A DNA stretch of 64,000 nucleotides. It comes from a virus. The stretch lies in the IMG/VR virus record IMGVR_UViG_3300020439_000003, positions 1 to 64,000 of that record; one strand, written 5' to 3'. The notes under the pieces were generated by a model that did not search any database, was not told the origin of the DNA, and worked only from the letters and a program-made list of their open reading frames with translations. Shown in pieces: positions 48,868 through 54,448 of the stretch (the stretch's first letter is position 1; each line of letters starts with the position of its first letter). The translations under genes were made by a program, and so were the position numbers.

Positions 48868-48991
48868 GGGGGTCTTTCGTGAATATGATACGTAGAGTCT
48901 CTACGAGACAATCCCAGATATATGCAAGCTCGACCCTGAGGGTGATCTTACTACCTGGGAAATTTTTTGTGGATGGGGTTTGCGAATTCAT
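48845..48991 (-). CDS. Possible 48-aa protein
   Basis: Open frame from ATG 48991, MNSQTPSTKNFPGSK then RVELAYIWDCLVETLRIIFT then KDPHDPRENM. One amphipathic, Trp/Cys-containing helix. It overlaps the HNH start by 23 nt and fills most of the gap between the HNH gene and the tiny-gene cluster. No Shine-Dalgarno sequence is visible, so it could be spurious. Confidence 0.4.
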   Translation of the reverse strand: MNSQTPSTKNFPGSKITLRVELAYIWDCLVETLRIIFTKDPHDPRENM

Positions 48992-49086
48992 GAATAATAT
49001 ATCGACCGCTCTGGGATACTGTTATAGCTTAGAAAGAAGGTACTTTCTTAATAACCGCCCACGGCGGGGTCAACGAAGGGGACAAA

Positions 49087-49281
49087 TTAACTGTCCCCAG
49101 TGACTACTTCATAACAGAATCCTTCTAAGATCATGTACTCACACCACTGTGTATATTGGTGGAGTTGTTGATACAGATCTGTGTCAATTAGGAACTGCGC
49201 TAACTCTATCTGTTCATCGGGTGGGAGTGATCCAGAGTCATAAAGATCGAGGAGAACTTCATACTTAGTCGGGATGTTCAT
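49087..49281 (-). CDS. Small conserved hypothetical protein
   Basis: 64 residues: IPTKYEVLLDLYDSGSLPPD then EQIELAQFLIDTDLYQQLHQ. I recall near-identical N-termini in other cyanophages, but no function. It is the last of four coupled tiny genes; its ATG lies in an ATGA with the stop of the 55-aa gene. A perfect 7-bp hairpin (GGGGACA/TGTCCCC, 49080-49099) spans its stop codon, followed by a CCGCC/GGCGG hairpin and TTATT, which may end the unit. Confidence 0.8.
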   Translation of the reverse strand: MNIPTKYEVLLDLYDSGSLPPDEQIELAQFLIDTDLYQQLHQYTQWCEYMILEGFCYEVVTGDS

Positions 49282-49445
49282 TGTGTTGAATAGTTGAGTG
49301 AATCTTTCAGTGCTTGTTGATAAGAACTAAATGGTCCATACTTAGGACAGTTGTCGTAATCGTATCGCCAAAAGTGTTTACGTCTGTCCTCCCATATTCT
49401 AACACAAACTGGGGGAGATGTGTCAAGTTGTATGGATTTACTCAT
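49278..49445 (-). CDS. 55-aa hypothetical protein in coupled tiny-gene cluster
   Basis: 55 residues, MSKSIQLDTSPPVCVRIWED then RRKHFWRYDYDNCPKYGPFS and a short tail. Aromatic-rich; no family recognised. It has ATGA overlaps at both ends, with the 43-aa gene upstream and the 64-aa gene downstream. That is strong positional evidence it is translated despite its size. Confidence 0.7.
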   Translation of the reverse strand: MSKSIQLDTSPPVCVRIWEDRRKHFWRYDYDNCPKYGPFSSYQQALKDSLNYSTQ

Positions 49446-49573
49446 GTGCAATCGCCGATGGATTCTTCTTCAATAGTCTCGTAATACATGTCCTCATAAG
49501 TTAGACCATCGTCCTCATCATCTGGTTCATCGAGGATGTCGTCAATCCAGTCAAATTGGGCAAATTCATTCAT
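49442..49573 (-). CDS. 43-aa acidic hypothetical protein
   Basis: 43 residues and very acidic: MNEFAQFDWIDDILDEPDDE then DDGLTYEDMYYETIEEESIG. About 18 of 43 residues are Asp or Glu. An acidic protein of this size could mimic DNA or bind a basic surface, as small T4 and T7 inhibitors do, but there is no direct evidence. It overlaps the 58-aa gene by 8 nt and the 55-aa gene by an ATGA. Confidence 0.65.
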   Translation of the reverse strand: MNEFAQFDWIDDILDEPDDEDDGLTYEDMYYETIEEESIGDCT

Positions 49574-49742
49574 AGTCAGTCTGGTCTAATCGTTGGTTCT
49601 TTTGTGTGTACTTAGTGTTGTAGTCTGTGGAAAACTCATCATCATAGTTGGATGATTTCTTGGGGTTAAACTGTCGCTTTTCTCGGATAGATTTGGGGCG
49701 TCTGCTGTTATGCAGATCATTGCGTTTGTATGTCCGACCCAT
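49566..49742 (-). CDS. 58-aa basic hypothetical protein, first of coupled cluster
   Basis: 58 residues; basic N-terminal half (MGRTYKRNDLHNSRRPKSIR then EKRQFNPKKSS) and a polar, acidic second half. I recall similar small proteins in cyanophages, with no known function. It is the first gene after the leftward TTGACA promoter, with the start about 34 nt from the predicted transcription start. It overlaps the next gene by 8 nt. Confidence 0.7.
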   Translation of the reverse strand: MGRTYKRNDLHNSRRPKSIREKRQFNPKKSSNYDDEFSTDYNTKYTQKNQRLDQTDYE

Positions 49743-49782
49743 GGGAATTGCTCAGGTTGTGTTAACTGTGTAGAACTCTGTT

Positions 49783-49811
49783 AATGTAATCGATCTGGGC
49801 GAAACTGTCAA
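49783..49811 (-). promoter_or_regulatory. Sigma-70 promoter for the tiny-gene cluster
   Basis: The minus strand has TTGACA (49811-49806), a 17-bp spacer and TACATT (49788-49783): a perfect -35, optimal spacing and a 4/6 -10 box. Transcription would start near 49776 and read into the 58-, 43-, 55- and 64-aa genes. It is the best host-type promoter in the window and suggests early expression. Confidence 0.8.
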
Positions 49812-49825
49812 GTGTTACTGACAGT
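49804..49825. promoter_or_regulatory. Inverted repeat over the -35 box (operator candidate)
   Basis: ACTGTCA-N8-TGACAGT, perfect 7-bp arms. The left arm contains the leftward -35 box, so a protein bound here would block that promoter. No regulator can be assigned; the AbrB-like protein at 47707 is one candidate in the window. Confidence 0.5.
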
Positions 49826-49847
49826 GAAAAATGTGTCCTCTATGTGT

Positions 49848-49876
49848 TTGACAAGGTGGGCGTGATAGGTTACACT
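49848..49876 (+). promoter_or_regulatory. Rightward sigma-70 promoter, no known gene
   Basis: TTGACA (49848-49853), 17-bp spacer, TACACT (49871-49876). It diverges from the leftward promoter with 36 bases between the two -35 boxes. Nothing plausible is encoded downstream on the plus strand, so its RNA would cover the hairpin region and then run antisense to the oxygenase gene 50062-50691. Confidence 0.6.
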
Positions 49877-49952
49877 CCAAGGTGACAACAAATGTGCTAT
49901 TTATTGAACTAAATGGAACACACATTTATATTTAATTGTATATTTAATTATT

Positions 49953-50056
49953 CCACAGATTTGGGTGTTATCTGTGGAAAACTCATGTGTGAGTTACTGT
50001 GAAGTAACTGGGGAAATACTCGGGAGACGCTGATGCGTAAGGGAAGTGAGTATTTC
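49953..50056. ncRNA. Structured RNA region: 3' UTR or small RNA candidate
   Basis: Hairpins in sequence: CCACAGAT/ATCTGTGG (49953-49977, 8 bp); ACTCA/TGAGT (49981-49994); GTTACT/AGTAAC with a GTGA loop (49993-50008), which overlaps the previous one by two bases; and GAAATACTC/GAGTATTTC (50013-50021 with 50048-50056, 9 bp) enclosing ACGC-TGAT-GCGT. On the minus strand this is the 3' flank of the oxygenase gene; on the plus strand it would be the body of the RNA from the 49848 promoter. No clean U-tract follows on either strand, so simple termination is not the obvious explanation. Which strand, if any, is the functional RNA is unknown. Confidence 0.45.
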
Positions 50057-50061
50057 TTACA

Positions 50062-50691
50062 TCATACGGGAATAACATTGAAAGTCAATGTAATTCTATT
50101 CTCTGATGGGTTAGACTCATAACCATGTGTAAGATTAGATGGATAGATGAGACAATCTCCCTGAGAGTAAGGAACAGTTGCTTCTTGAAGATTGAATGCT
50201 GTCATTTGTTCAAACGGGAGCATCATTACAGGATACATTGCACTAACTACATTTCGTTTGAATTTAAGATAGGAGTGCGATTGATCGTTGTAGGAGATAA
50301 AGAACGTGCCTGAAAAAAGACAGTTTGAATGTTCATGAGGTGCATAGATTGCACCTTGGTGTGCTACTTCTAGGTAGCAATCTGAGATCTCAAAGTTTGA
50401 AGCATAGCACAATCCTGATTCATTGTGTTTTCTTACTGCTTCAAGTAGTGTTGATTTAAGGGCGGGAAGATCTGCGAGAATTTGATTCGTTTCGCCAATC
50501 TGTTGGACATTGTGACATAAAACCTGACGTTCTTTAATGTCTACAAAGTCTTGATTTCTTGCCCATTTCAGAACATCATCAACATGATCTTTCATCTTAT
50601 ACTTTGTAACTGGGGTCATGAAAAGACCGTAAGTTTCAAAGTCGATTGCCTCATTAAGATTAGAGGACAGATTAACAGGTTGCTGAGTCAT
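50062..50691 (-). CDS. 2OG-Fe(II) oxygenase-family protein (HxH type)
   Basis: 209 residues. The double-stranded beta-helix core has H119-E-H121 in APHEHSNCLFSGTFFI, GDCLIYPSNLTHG with distal H189, and R199 in ENRITLTFN, the order of ligands and 2OG-contact Arg in 2OG-FeII_Oxy_5-type phage proteins. Such enzymes hydroxylate proteins, nucleic acids or small molecules; the substrate is not readable. It stands apart from the main oxygenase cluster, between small unknown genes, and its 3' side holds the hairpin region. A TATACT -10 box lies about 35 nt before the ATG. Confidence 0.85.
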   Translation of the reverse strand: MTQQPVNLSSNLNEAIDFETYGLFMTPVTKYKMKDHVDDVLKWARNQDFVDIKERQVLCHNVQQIGETNQILADLPALKSTLLEAVRKHNESGLCYASNFEISDCYLEVAHQGAIYAPHEHSNCLFSGTFFISYNDQSHSYLKFKRNVVSAMYPVMMLPFEQMTAFNLQEATVPYSQGDCLIYPSNLTHGYESNPSENRITLTFNVIPV

Positions 50692-50726
50692 TTTAATTGA
50701 ATGATGTAATCAATGCTGTACTATGT

Positions 50727-50755
50727 AGTATAACATGAAATGGGGGCATTGTAGG
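50727..50755 (-). promoter_or_regulatory. Probable promoter of the 209-aa oxygenase
   Basis: The minus strand has CCTACA, a 17-bp spacer and TATACT (50732-50727). The -10 box is good and the -35 box weak. A small inverted repeat TACTA-TG-TAGTA (50719-50730) overlaps the -10 box and could be an operator or chance. Confidence 0.4.
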
Positions 50756-50828
50756 CGCTTGTAGGTGTCACTGAGAGCGTCAATCGTATTGTGTAGGATA
50801 GAGGGGAAATAGTTCTGACCAGTGATAA

Positions 50829-50984
50829 TTAACCGACGAACGCTGATTGTGTTGAATTCGTGGTGTAGGGGATGTCAAAATCTTCTCCGAACATTTCATA
50901 GTAGAATTGCGAGAAGATTGCGAAGTCGTCAGTTGCATTGTTGTTCCAGACTTTAAGGATTTCGTTGTAAGTTTGCTCAGTCAT
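50829..50984 (-). CDS. 51-aa hypothetical protein
   Basis: 51 residues: MTEQTYNEILKVWNNNATDD then FAIFSQFYYEMFGEDFDIPY and a short polar tail. Acidic, aromatic-rich, probably a short helix-turn-helix bundle. No family recognised. It follows the 107-aa gene by 36 nt on the same strand, so it is likely co-transcribed from the promoter near 51371. A gap of about 137 bases with a promoter follows. Confidence 0.65.
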   Translation of the reverse strand: MTEQTYNEILKVWNNNATDDFAIFSQFYYEMFGEDFDIPYTTNSTQSAFVG

Positions 50985-51020
50985 AACGTTTGAGTAAGAT
51001 GAATTGAAGAATGGAAATAA

Positions 51021-51344
51021 TCATGCGAAAGTGTAACCGTTGACGAAATCATGGGTGACGTTGTTGTCACGAACGAACCACTCAAAGTTCTTTTGAAAAA
51101 CACCATCAGTGACGCCATTGCAGAAGCGGTTGATGATAGCATTGAGGCGAGATTTGGTGGTGTTAGTCTGCCAACCGCCATCAAATACGCGGAGGAAGTC
51201 ATCACCGACTTCTGCAATTTTGTTGCCGTGAAGACGAACAACGGAAATGTTCTCTTCTTCGTTGAAGTGAACTGTGGTGTTGCCTGATGTCCAGTTTTTG
51301 GAATTAGCGATGGCGGTGTTCATTGCCTGCTCGATTTTACGCAT
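51021..51344 (-). CDS. Conserved cyanophage hypothetical protein
   Basis: 107 residues: MRKIEQAMNTAIANSKNWTS then GNTTVHF, VVRLHGNKIAEV, LRVFDGGWQTNTTKSRLNAI and FEWFVRDN. I recall this pattern (RKIEQ, SGNTTV, LHGNKIA, GGWQ-NTTKSRLNA) as a widespread small phage protein without known function. It starts 27 nt after a GTGTATTATT -10 motif, and its leader shares a 12-base sequence with that of the gene at 53807. Confidence 0.85.
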   Translation of the reverse strand: MRKIEQAMNTAIANSKNWTSGNTTVHFNEEENISVVRLHGNKIAEVGDDFLRVFDGGWQTNTTKSRLNAIINRFCNGVTDGVFQKNFEWFVRDNNVTHDFVNGYTFA

Positions 51345-51370
51345 TTTTGTGTGAATTTCTTTGACTCTTT

Positions 51371-51380
51371 AATAATACAC
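51371..51380 (-). promoter_or_regulatory. -10 promoter motif GTGTATTATT
   Basis: The minus strand reads CGTGTATTATTAAAG. A TATTAT -10 box with upstream TG-like bases but no TTGACA; instead a palindrome (51388-51400) covers the -35 position. A similar GTGTATT(A/C) element precedes genes at 52830, 53807 and 55787. Confidence 0.5.
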
Positions 51381-51387
51381 GATTTTG

Positions 51388-51400
51388 GGTGCTTAGCACC
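51388..51400. promoter_or_regulatory. Palindrome GGTGCT-T-AGCACC at a -35 position
   Basis: Perfect 6-bp arms around one base, 8-20 bp upstream of the GTGTATTATT motif and 15 bp after the stop of the preceding gene. It shares the core TGCT-N-AGCA with the palindrome at 52854. It may be an operator or activator site, or a weak hairpin; no U-tract follows. Confidence 0.4.
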
Positions 51401-51414
51401 ATGTTGTGTGCCGC

Positions 51415-51537
51415 TTATTTGATTGGCACAGGTTCGCACTCGTATCTGATGTTATTCGGATAGGTTTTTCGTGCCCAATTAAGTACACGATTGTTCTGTG
51501 CTTTAATGCCCTTAGATGTCTTCGGAGTTGTGGGCAT
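51415..51537 (-). CDS. Small basic hypothetical protein
   Basis: 40 residues from the ATG at 51537: MPTTPKTSKGIKAQNNRVLN then WARKTYPNNIRYECEPVPIK. Basic. The start is uncertain: the frame is open further upstream but would then lie largely inside the 59-aa gene; the chosen ATG leaves a 26-nt overlap. No family recognised. Confidence 0.45.
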   Translation of the reverse strand: MPTTPKTSKGIKAQNNRVLNWARKTYPNNIRYECEPVPIK

Positions 51538-51691
51538 TGTCTTCGTCACTTGCATCATTGTGAACTGGTCGTACATCCGAACCAGATACATTTGCGCGGT
51601 CGTTTTCATTGTAAGAATCGGTGAATGAGTTCCAAAAATCCTCCCAATCTTTCGGGGAGTTAGTGACATCGACGATGTTCTTATTGTCCAT
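51512..51691 (-). CDS. Small acidic hypothetical protein
   Basis: 59 residues from ATG 51691: MDNKNIVDVTNSPKDWEDFW then NSFTDSYNENDRANVSGSDV and an acidic tail. The frame is open upstream, but an earlier start would run deep into the 77-aa gene; this one overlaps its stop by 11 nt. No function recognised. It belongs to a leftward string of small genes from 52150 to 51415. Confidence 0.55.
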   Translation of the reverse strand: MDNKNIVDVTNSPKDWEDFWNSFTDSYNENDRANVSGSDVRPVHNDASDEDNAHNSEDI

Positions 51692-51914
51692 TGAGAAAGT
51701 CATGCAATGCTTCATCGTATTCTGCTTGGGTTTGATACACTCTCCCGTGAATGTTGAGGGGGAAAGTCTTATCAACTCCTGCTGCTGCTACTGTCTCACA
51801 GTCAGCACGATCGTAACCCATTTCAATGAGATTTTCGACGTAAGGATTAGTCACTGGTTTGTAGATAGAAAGGTTTGCTAATTCTTGGTTGAGATTGTTG
51901 AAAATGTCTTGCAT
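51681..51914 (-). CDS. Small hypothetical protein, UBA-like helix pattern
   Basis: 77 residues: MQDIFNNLNQELANLSIYKP, then VENLIEMGYDRADCETVAAA and YQTQAEYDEALHDFLNGQ. The VENLIEMGYDR--CETVAAAG stretch resembles a UBA-like three-helix turn (MGY/F followed by an Ala-rich helix), which is only a pattern remark. Its ATG overlaps the stop of the 78-aa gene upstream (TAATG), so the two are coupled. Confidence 0.65.
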   Translation of the reverse strand: MQDIFNNLNQELANLSIYKPVTNPYVENLIEMGYDRADCETVAAAGVDKTFPLNIHGRVYQTQAEYDEALHDFLNGQ

Positions 51915-52150
51915 TATACGATTTGAAATGTGTTGAGGTCGTTGCGATTGTCACATGCTTCCCATGCATTATAGAAAGAATCCCATGCGACTTCGTTATC
52001 AACAAACGAGGAAATATCCAGTTGCTCACATACCCAATCATATGCCATATCGATGTCTGCATTTGTATCATTCACAAATGCTTCGAGTTGAGTGATAACA
52101 TCGTTCCATGCTTCGATGTCATTGAAAGGGGAGAAGATTGGCGTTGCCAT
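51914..52150 (-). CDS. Small acidic hypothetical protein
   Basis: 78 residues from ATG 52150 (MATPIFSPFNDIEAWNDVIT). The frame is open upstream to 52297 but would then overlap the neighbouring gene by 61 nt, and that part has an unlike, Arg-rich composition. The body is Asp/Trp-rich (AYDWVCEQLDISSFVDNEVA, WDSFYNAWEACDNRND). No family recognised. It is translationally coupled to the 77-aa gene downstream. Confidence 0.65.
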   Translation of the reverse strand: MATPIFSPFNDIEAWNDVITQLEAFVNDTNADIDMAYDWVCEQLDISSFVDNEVAWDSFYNAWEACDNRNDLNTFQIV

Positions 52151-52236
52151 GTCGTTTCGTTTGATTGATCTTAGTATTGCAGATCTCAGCGCCTGCGGTA
52201 GTTCACGGTGATACAAAACCGTGAAATTGGGTCCAG

Positions 52237-52830
52237 TTAGATGACTGGCACCTCGGTGAGGTTGCTCACGCTGATTTCTTGATAATCTGCCTTGCAATTC
52301 TTTCCCTTAACATCATCAATGTCAAAATATAGGTCGATGATCTTAACAACCTTGCCATATTGTACGAAGAGAACATCATCAATCTTCGTGCGACTCTTTG
52401 CACTTACAACATCATCAAAACCTGCGATTTCACCAGTTGTTTTGAATCGTGGTGCAACTCGTGGGAGTACACTAACAAATAAAATCTTCTTGCAGTTCTT
52501 AGCGAGTGGAGAATAATAGAGTCTTGCTGCCTCTCCGATGGTAGTATTTGCGTAATTCTTGATATTCTTGTTGACATTGCTGTTCATTGCCTTTGCAAGA
52601 ATAGCACACACTAATTCACCATTATCATCAAAACCTGCGATGTCAATGTCAAACGTGCCGCCGAATGCATCCTCGGGGAGTTTATACTCAAACTGCCAGT
52701 TTAGTTCAGCGAGATCAGGATTTGCGTTCAGAACCTCATTTAGGAGCACAGTGTGCAGTTCATCAGTACGCTTTGAAGAGCGAACATTTTGGAAGGAAGT
52801 TGTGAGAAAGTTTTCAAGAATCATTGCCAT
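52237..52830 (-). CDS. Hypothetical protein, weak nuclease-like fold signature
   Basis: 197 residues from ATG 52830; a start at 52851 would lie upstream of the expected transcription start from the GTGTATTC motif. The core FEYKLPEDAFGGTFDIDIAG then LVCAILAKA has the E...D...K order of PD-(D/E)xK nucleases, but the acidic residue two before the Lys is missing, so either it is inactive or the likeness is chance. The C-terminal half (KKILFVSVLPRVAP, DDVLFVQYGKVVKIIDLYFD) looks alpha/beta. Probably an early-expressed phage protein. Confidence 0.65.
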   Translation of the reverse strand: MAMILENFLTTSFQNVRSSKRTDELHTVLLNEVLNANPDLAELNWQFEYKLPEDAFGGTFDIDIAGFDDNGELVCAILAKAMNSNVNKNIKNYANTTIGEAARLYYSPLAKNCKKILFVSVLPRVAPRFKTTGEIAGFDDVVSAKSRTKIDDVLFVQYGKVVKIIDLYFDIDDVKGKNCKADYQEISVSNLTEVPVI

Positions 52831-52841
52831 TTGTTTAACTT

Positions 52842-52849
52842 GAATACAC
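52842..52849 (-). promoter_or_regulatory. -10 promoter motif GTGTATTC
   Basis: The minus strand reads TTGTGTATTCAAG, 12 nt before the ATG at 52830. Like the motif at 51371 it has no TTGACA and carries a palindrome at the -35 position (52854-52872). Confidence 0.4.
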
Positions 52850-52853
52850 AATA

Positions 52854-52872
52854 AAATGTGCTAAGCACATTT
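52854..52872. promoter_or_regulatory. 19-bp palindrome AAATGTGCT-A-AGCACATTT
   Basis: Perfect 9-bp arms around one base. On the minus strand it lies 24 nt past the stop at 52896 and is followed by TATTGTG, so it may act as a terminator hairpin (7-bp stem, TTA loop, TTTTATT) for the upstream gene. It is also placed at the -35 of the next promoter, with core TGCT-N-AGCA as at 51388. Both roles are possible. Confidence 0.5.
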
Positions 52873-52895
52873 GCAACCGATCTTGTGACAGTTCA

Positions 52896-53267
52896 TCAAT
52901 CGTCCATGGGGTTGCCTGTTCGCCAGTGTGTTCCCGCGCCTTTGTAATTTATCTCTTTTTTCTGTGAAAGTTTCATGATTTCTTGTGTCACTGGTTCATT
53001 GATATATGCTTCGATGAATTCTTTGCACTCACAAACTGTCTGACCAGTGTAACATTGAACATATGAAAATTGTGGGTTCCGCGCTCTCACAATATAACGC
53101 GCATTGTCATCAATTCCTTCAATAATAAATGCGGCGAGTGGTTCACTCCATCCGCCCAACTCCGTAGGATCAGGGTAAATAACATCATCCTCAGTTACCC
53201 ACACATATTCAATGTATTTGTGGCGGTCGATACGCAATGTGCGCTCAATGATGAGTTGGTCAGTCAT
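52896..53267 (-). CDS. Conserved hypothetical protein
   Basis: 123 residues from ATG 53267 (MTDQLIIERTLRIDRHKYIE); GAAAG lies 5 nt upstream. A TTG at 53306 would add 13 residues directly after the previous stop. Central parts YVWVTEDDVIYPDP, GWSEPLAAFIIEGIDD and a C-x9-C-x-C segment (QCYTGQTVCEC). The strand pattern suggests a small alpha/beta protein. No family recognised. It lies between other small genes on the same strand. Confidence 0.7.
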   Translation of the reverse strand: MTDQLIIERTLRIDRHKYIEYVWVTEDDVIYPDPTELGGWSEPLAAFIIEGIDDNARYIVRARNPQFSYVQCYTGQTVCECKEFIEAYINEPVTQEIMKLSQKKEINYKGAGTHWRTGNPMDD

Positions 53268-53306
53268 TCTTTCAAGTTCGAGAAGTTTGTGTTTAATTCT
53301 ACCCAA

Positions 53307-53516
53307 TTATCTGCCCTCGCTTAATTCATCTTCTAGCAAGTCAGGATAATACTCCTCGACTTCATTGATGAGTTCATTGACACTGTATTTCTCAAAGTTC
53401 TGCTCCAAAGTATCATAAACGAATTGCCACAAGTTCTTGTGATCCATGCCATCAATGATGCGCTCAATGTAAGCGTCTTGCAATTCGTCGCGGTCGATGA
53501 TGTTATCAGTGGTCAT
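53307..53516 (-). CDS. Conserved small acidic phage protein
   Basis: 69 residues from ATG 53516: MTTDNIIDRDELQDAYIERI then IDGMDHKNLWQFVYDTLEQN. I recall the pattern ID--EL-DAYI--IIDGMD...YYPDLLEDE in other cyanophages, with no function known. The start is chosen because a TATTAT -10 box (53550-53555) lies 34 nt upstream and an earlier ATG would come before a normal leader. Confidence 0.75.
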   Translation of the reverse strand: MTTDNIIDRDELQDAYIERIIDGMDHKNLWQFVYDTLEQNFEKYSVNELINEVEEYYPDLLEDELSEGR

Positions 53517-53549
53517 GAGAATAACAGAAGGAAGGAGCATTGAATAAAG

Positions 53550-53555
53550 ATAATA
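53550..53555 (-). promoter_or_regulatory. -10 promoter motif TATTAT
   Basis: The minus strand reads GCTGATATTATCTTTATTC immediately after the stop of the 83-aa gene, upstream of the 69-aa gene. No clear -35 box. Confidence 0.35.
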
Positions 53556-53807
53556 TCAGCAAGCGAGACACATTGCTGAGTTGAAAAGTTGAGGTTCAGT
53601 GTGCATGTCGGTTACTTCGTAACCATAACCCTCCACACGGGAGTATACTTCACGATTGAAATCTTTCTTCAACACATAACGCTTCGATTGAGATTGTCCC
53701 ATGAATGTAACAGTCTTCAAAATGTAGCGGGTGCTGATCTCACCGTCAGCAAACTTGACGGGGTAGAAGTCAACAACCATGTTTCCAGATTTGGCGGTGA
53801 GTTGCAT
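53556..53807 (-). CDS. Hypothetical protein
   Basis: 83 residues from ATG 53807 (MQLTAKSGNMVVDFYPVKFA). The frame is open 19 codons further, but that part would contain the promoter-like motif at 53838, and GAG lies 5 nt before the chosen ATG. The protein is beta-rich (EISTRYILKTVTFMGQSQSK, RYVLKKDFNREVYSR) and ends in a Cys-containing tail (SAMCLAC). No family recognised. Confidence 0.7.
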   Translation of the reverse strand: MQLTAKSGNMVVDFYPVKFADGEISTRYILKTVTFMGQSQSKRYVLKKDFNREVYSRVEGYGYEVTDMHTEPQLFNSAMCLAC

Positions 53808-53837
53808 GAAATTCTCAAAATTTCTTTGACCCTTATA

Positions 53838-53845
53838 GAATACAC
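53838..53845 (-). promoter_or_regulatory. -10 promoter motif GTGTATTC
   Basis: The minus strand reads CGTGTATTCTATAAGGGTCAAAGAAATT. A TTGATC lies 16 bp upstream of TATTCT. The downstream 12 bases GTCAAAGAAATT (53819-53830) are identical to those after the motif at 51371 (51354-51365). Confidence 0.5.
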
Positions 53846-53860
53846 GAGAATCTGCCCAGA

Positions 53861-54448
53861 TCAAGGATCAGTGGACAGTTCTCCTGGTGTCACATTCAAA
53901 TTAAAACTTAGCGTCAATCGGTTAGTGTCATTTTTCTGCAATCTTACGCCATGACGTACAAACGAAGGGAACACAATCAGGTCGCCTTCATTGATATTGG
54001 GTTCATGAACAGGTGACTGCTCAAAAATGTGAGTATATCCGAGGATTGTATGATCCAAGTTCATATTCTCAAAATAGAATCGTCCATCCTTATCTCTATC
54101 GAACTGGATGAAGATCACACCAGAGAAGTTCACGAACTCAGGATAGTTCACATGATGATGAGGTTCTTGCGAATGTCCACTGTTATACAGATTCAACCAT
54201 GAGTTTACGATTTCAATCTCACAATCAGGAGGGAAATACTGATACAAATAAGGTGCTAGGACTTGTCCAAGTTCTTCGGGCGGGACGACATCTTTCTCTT
54301 CAAAATGTGTCGTGTGAACACTACAATTCCACCTACCCTCAGCATCAGTAAGGAGATGCCTAGCAGACTCCAAAAGGGATCCGAATGTCTCCTTGTGATT
54401 GTGAATGTGTGCTTGGTGGTATTTGATTGGGAATAGAATTGTTTGCAT
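53861..54448 (-). CDS. 2OG-Fe(II) oxygenase-family protein (HxH type)
   Basis: 195 residues, complete core: H97-H-H99 in EPHHHVNYPEFVNFSGVIFI, EGDLIVFPSFVRHG with distal H166, and R177 in TNRLTLSFN. The N-terminus (TILFPIKYHQAHIHNH) looks like that of related phage oxygenases, so the early ATG is kept even though it overlaps the lysozyme gene by 89 nt. Substrate unknown. It is the last gene of the coupled block running from 55526. Confidence 0.85.
   Translation of the reverse strand: MQTILFPIKYHQAHIHNHKETFGSLLESARHLLTDAEGRWNCSVHTTHFEEKDVVPPEELGQVLAPYLYQYFPPDCEIEIVNSWLNLYNSGHSQEPHHHVNYPEFVNFSGVIFIQFDRDKDGRFYFENMNLDHTILGYTHIFEQSPVHEPNINEGDLIVFPSFVRHGVRLQKNDTNRLTLSFNLNVTPGELSTDP

Larger units (their letters stand above)
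49743..50061. other. Gene-free regulatory region
   Basis: No credible protein gene on either strand. It holds a leftward and a rightward sigma-70-type promoter, an inverted repeat over the leftward -35 box, an AT-rich block with two TATTTAATT direct repeats (49929, 49941), and a chain of hairpins between 49953 and 50056. These are listed separately. Confidence 0.8.

Noticed and set aside
48891-48905. Perfect palindrome CGTAGAG-T-CTCTACG upstream of the HNH gene
   Set aside because: It lies inside the possible 48-aa gene and has no promoter beside it; reported here only because chance cannot be excluded.
48868-49086. tRNA gene in the gap before the HNH gene
   Set aside because: Hairpins are present but no cloverleaf with T-loop GTTC-A and acceptor pairing could be made.
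49922-49929. TATAAATG on the minus strand in the gene-free region
   Set aside because: Last base differs and the next gene is 180 bases away behind a good sigma-70 promoter.
52237-52830. Active PD-(D/E)xK nuclease
   Set aside because: Only part of the motif is present; the acidic residue before the Lys is missing.
52854-52872. T4 MotA box (TGCTTA) for middle promoters
   Set aside because: The core resembles TGCTT(T/C)A, but the next base and the distance to the -10 box do not fit, and I do not know of MotA in cyanophages.
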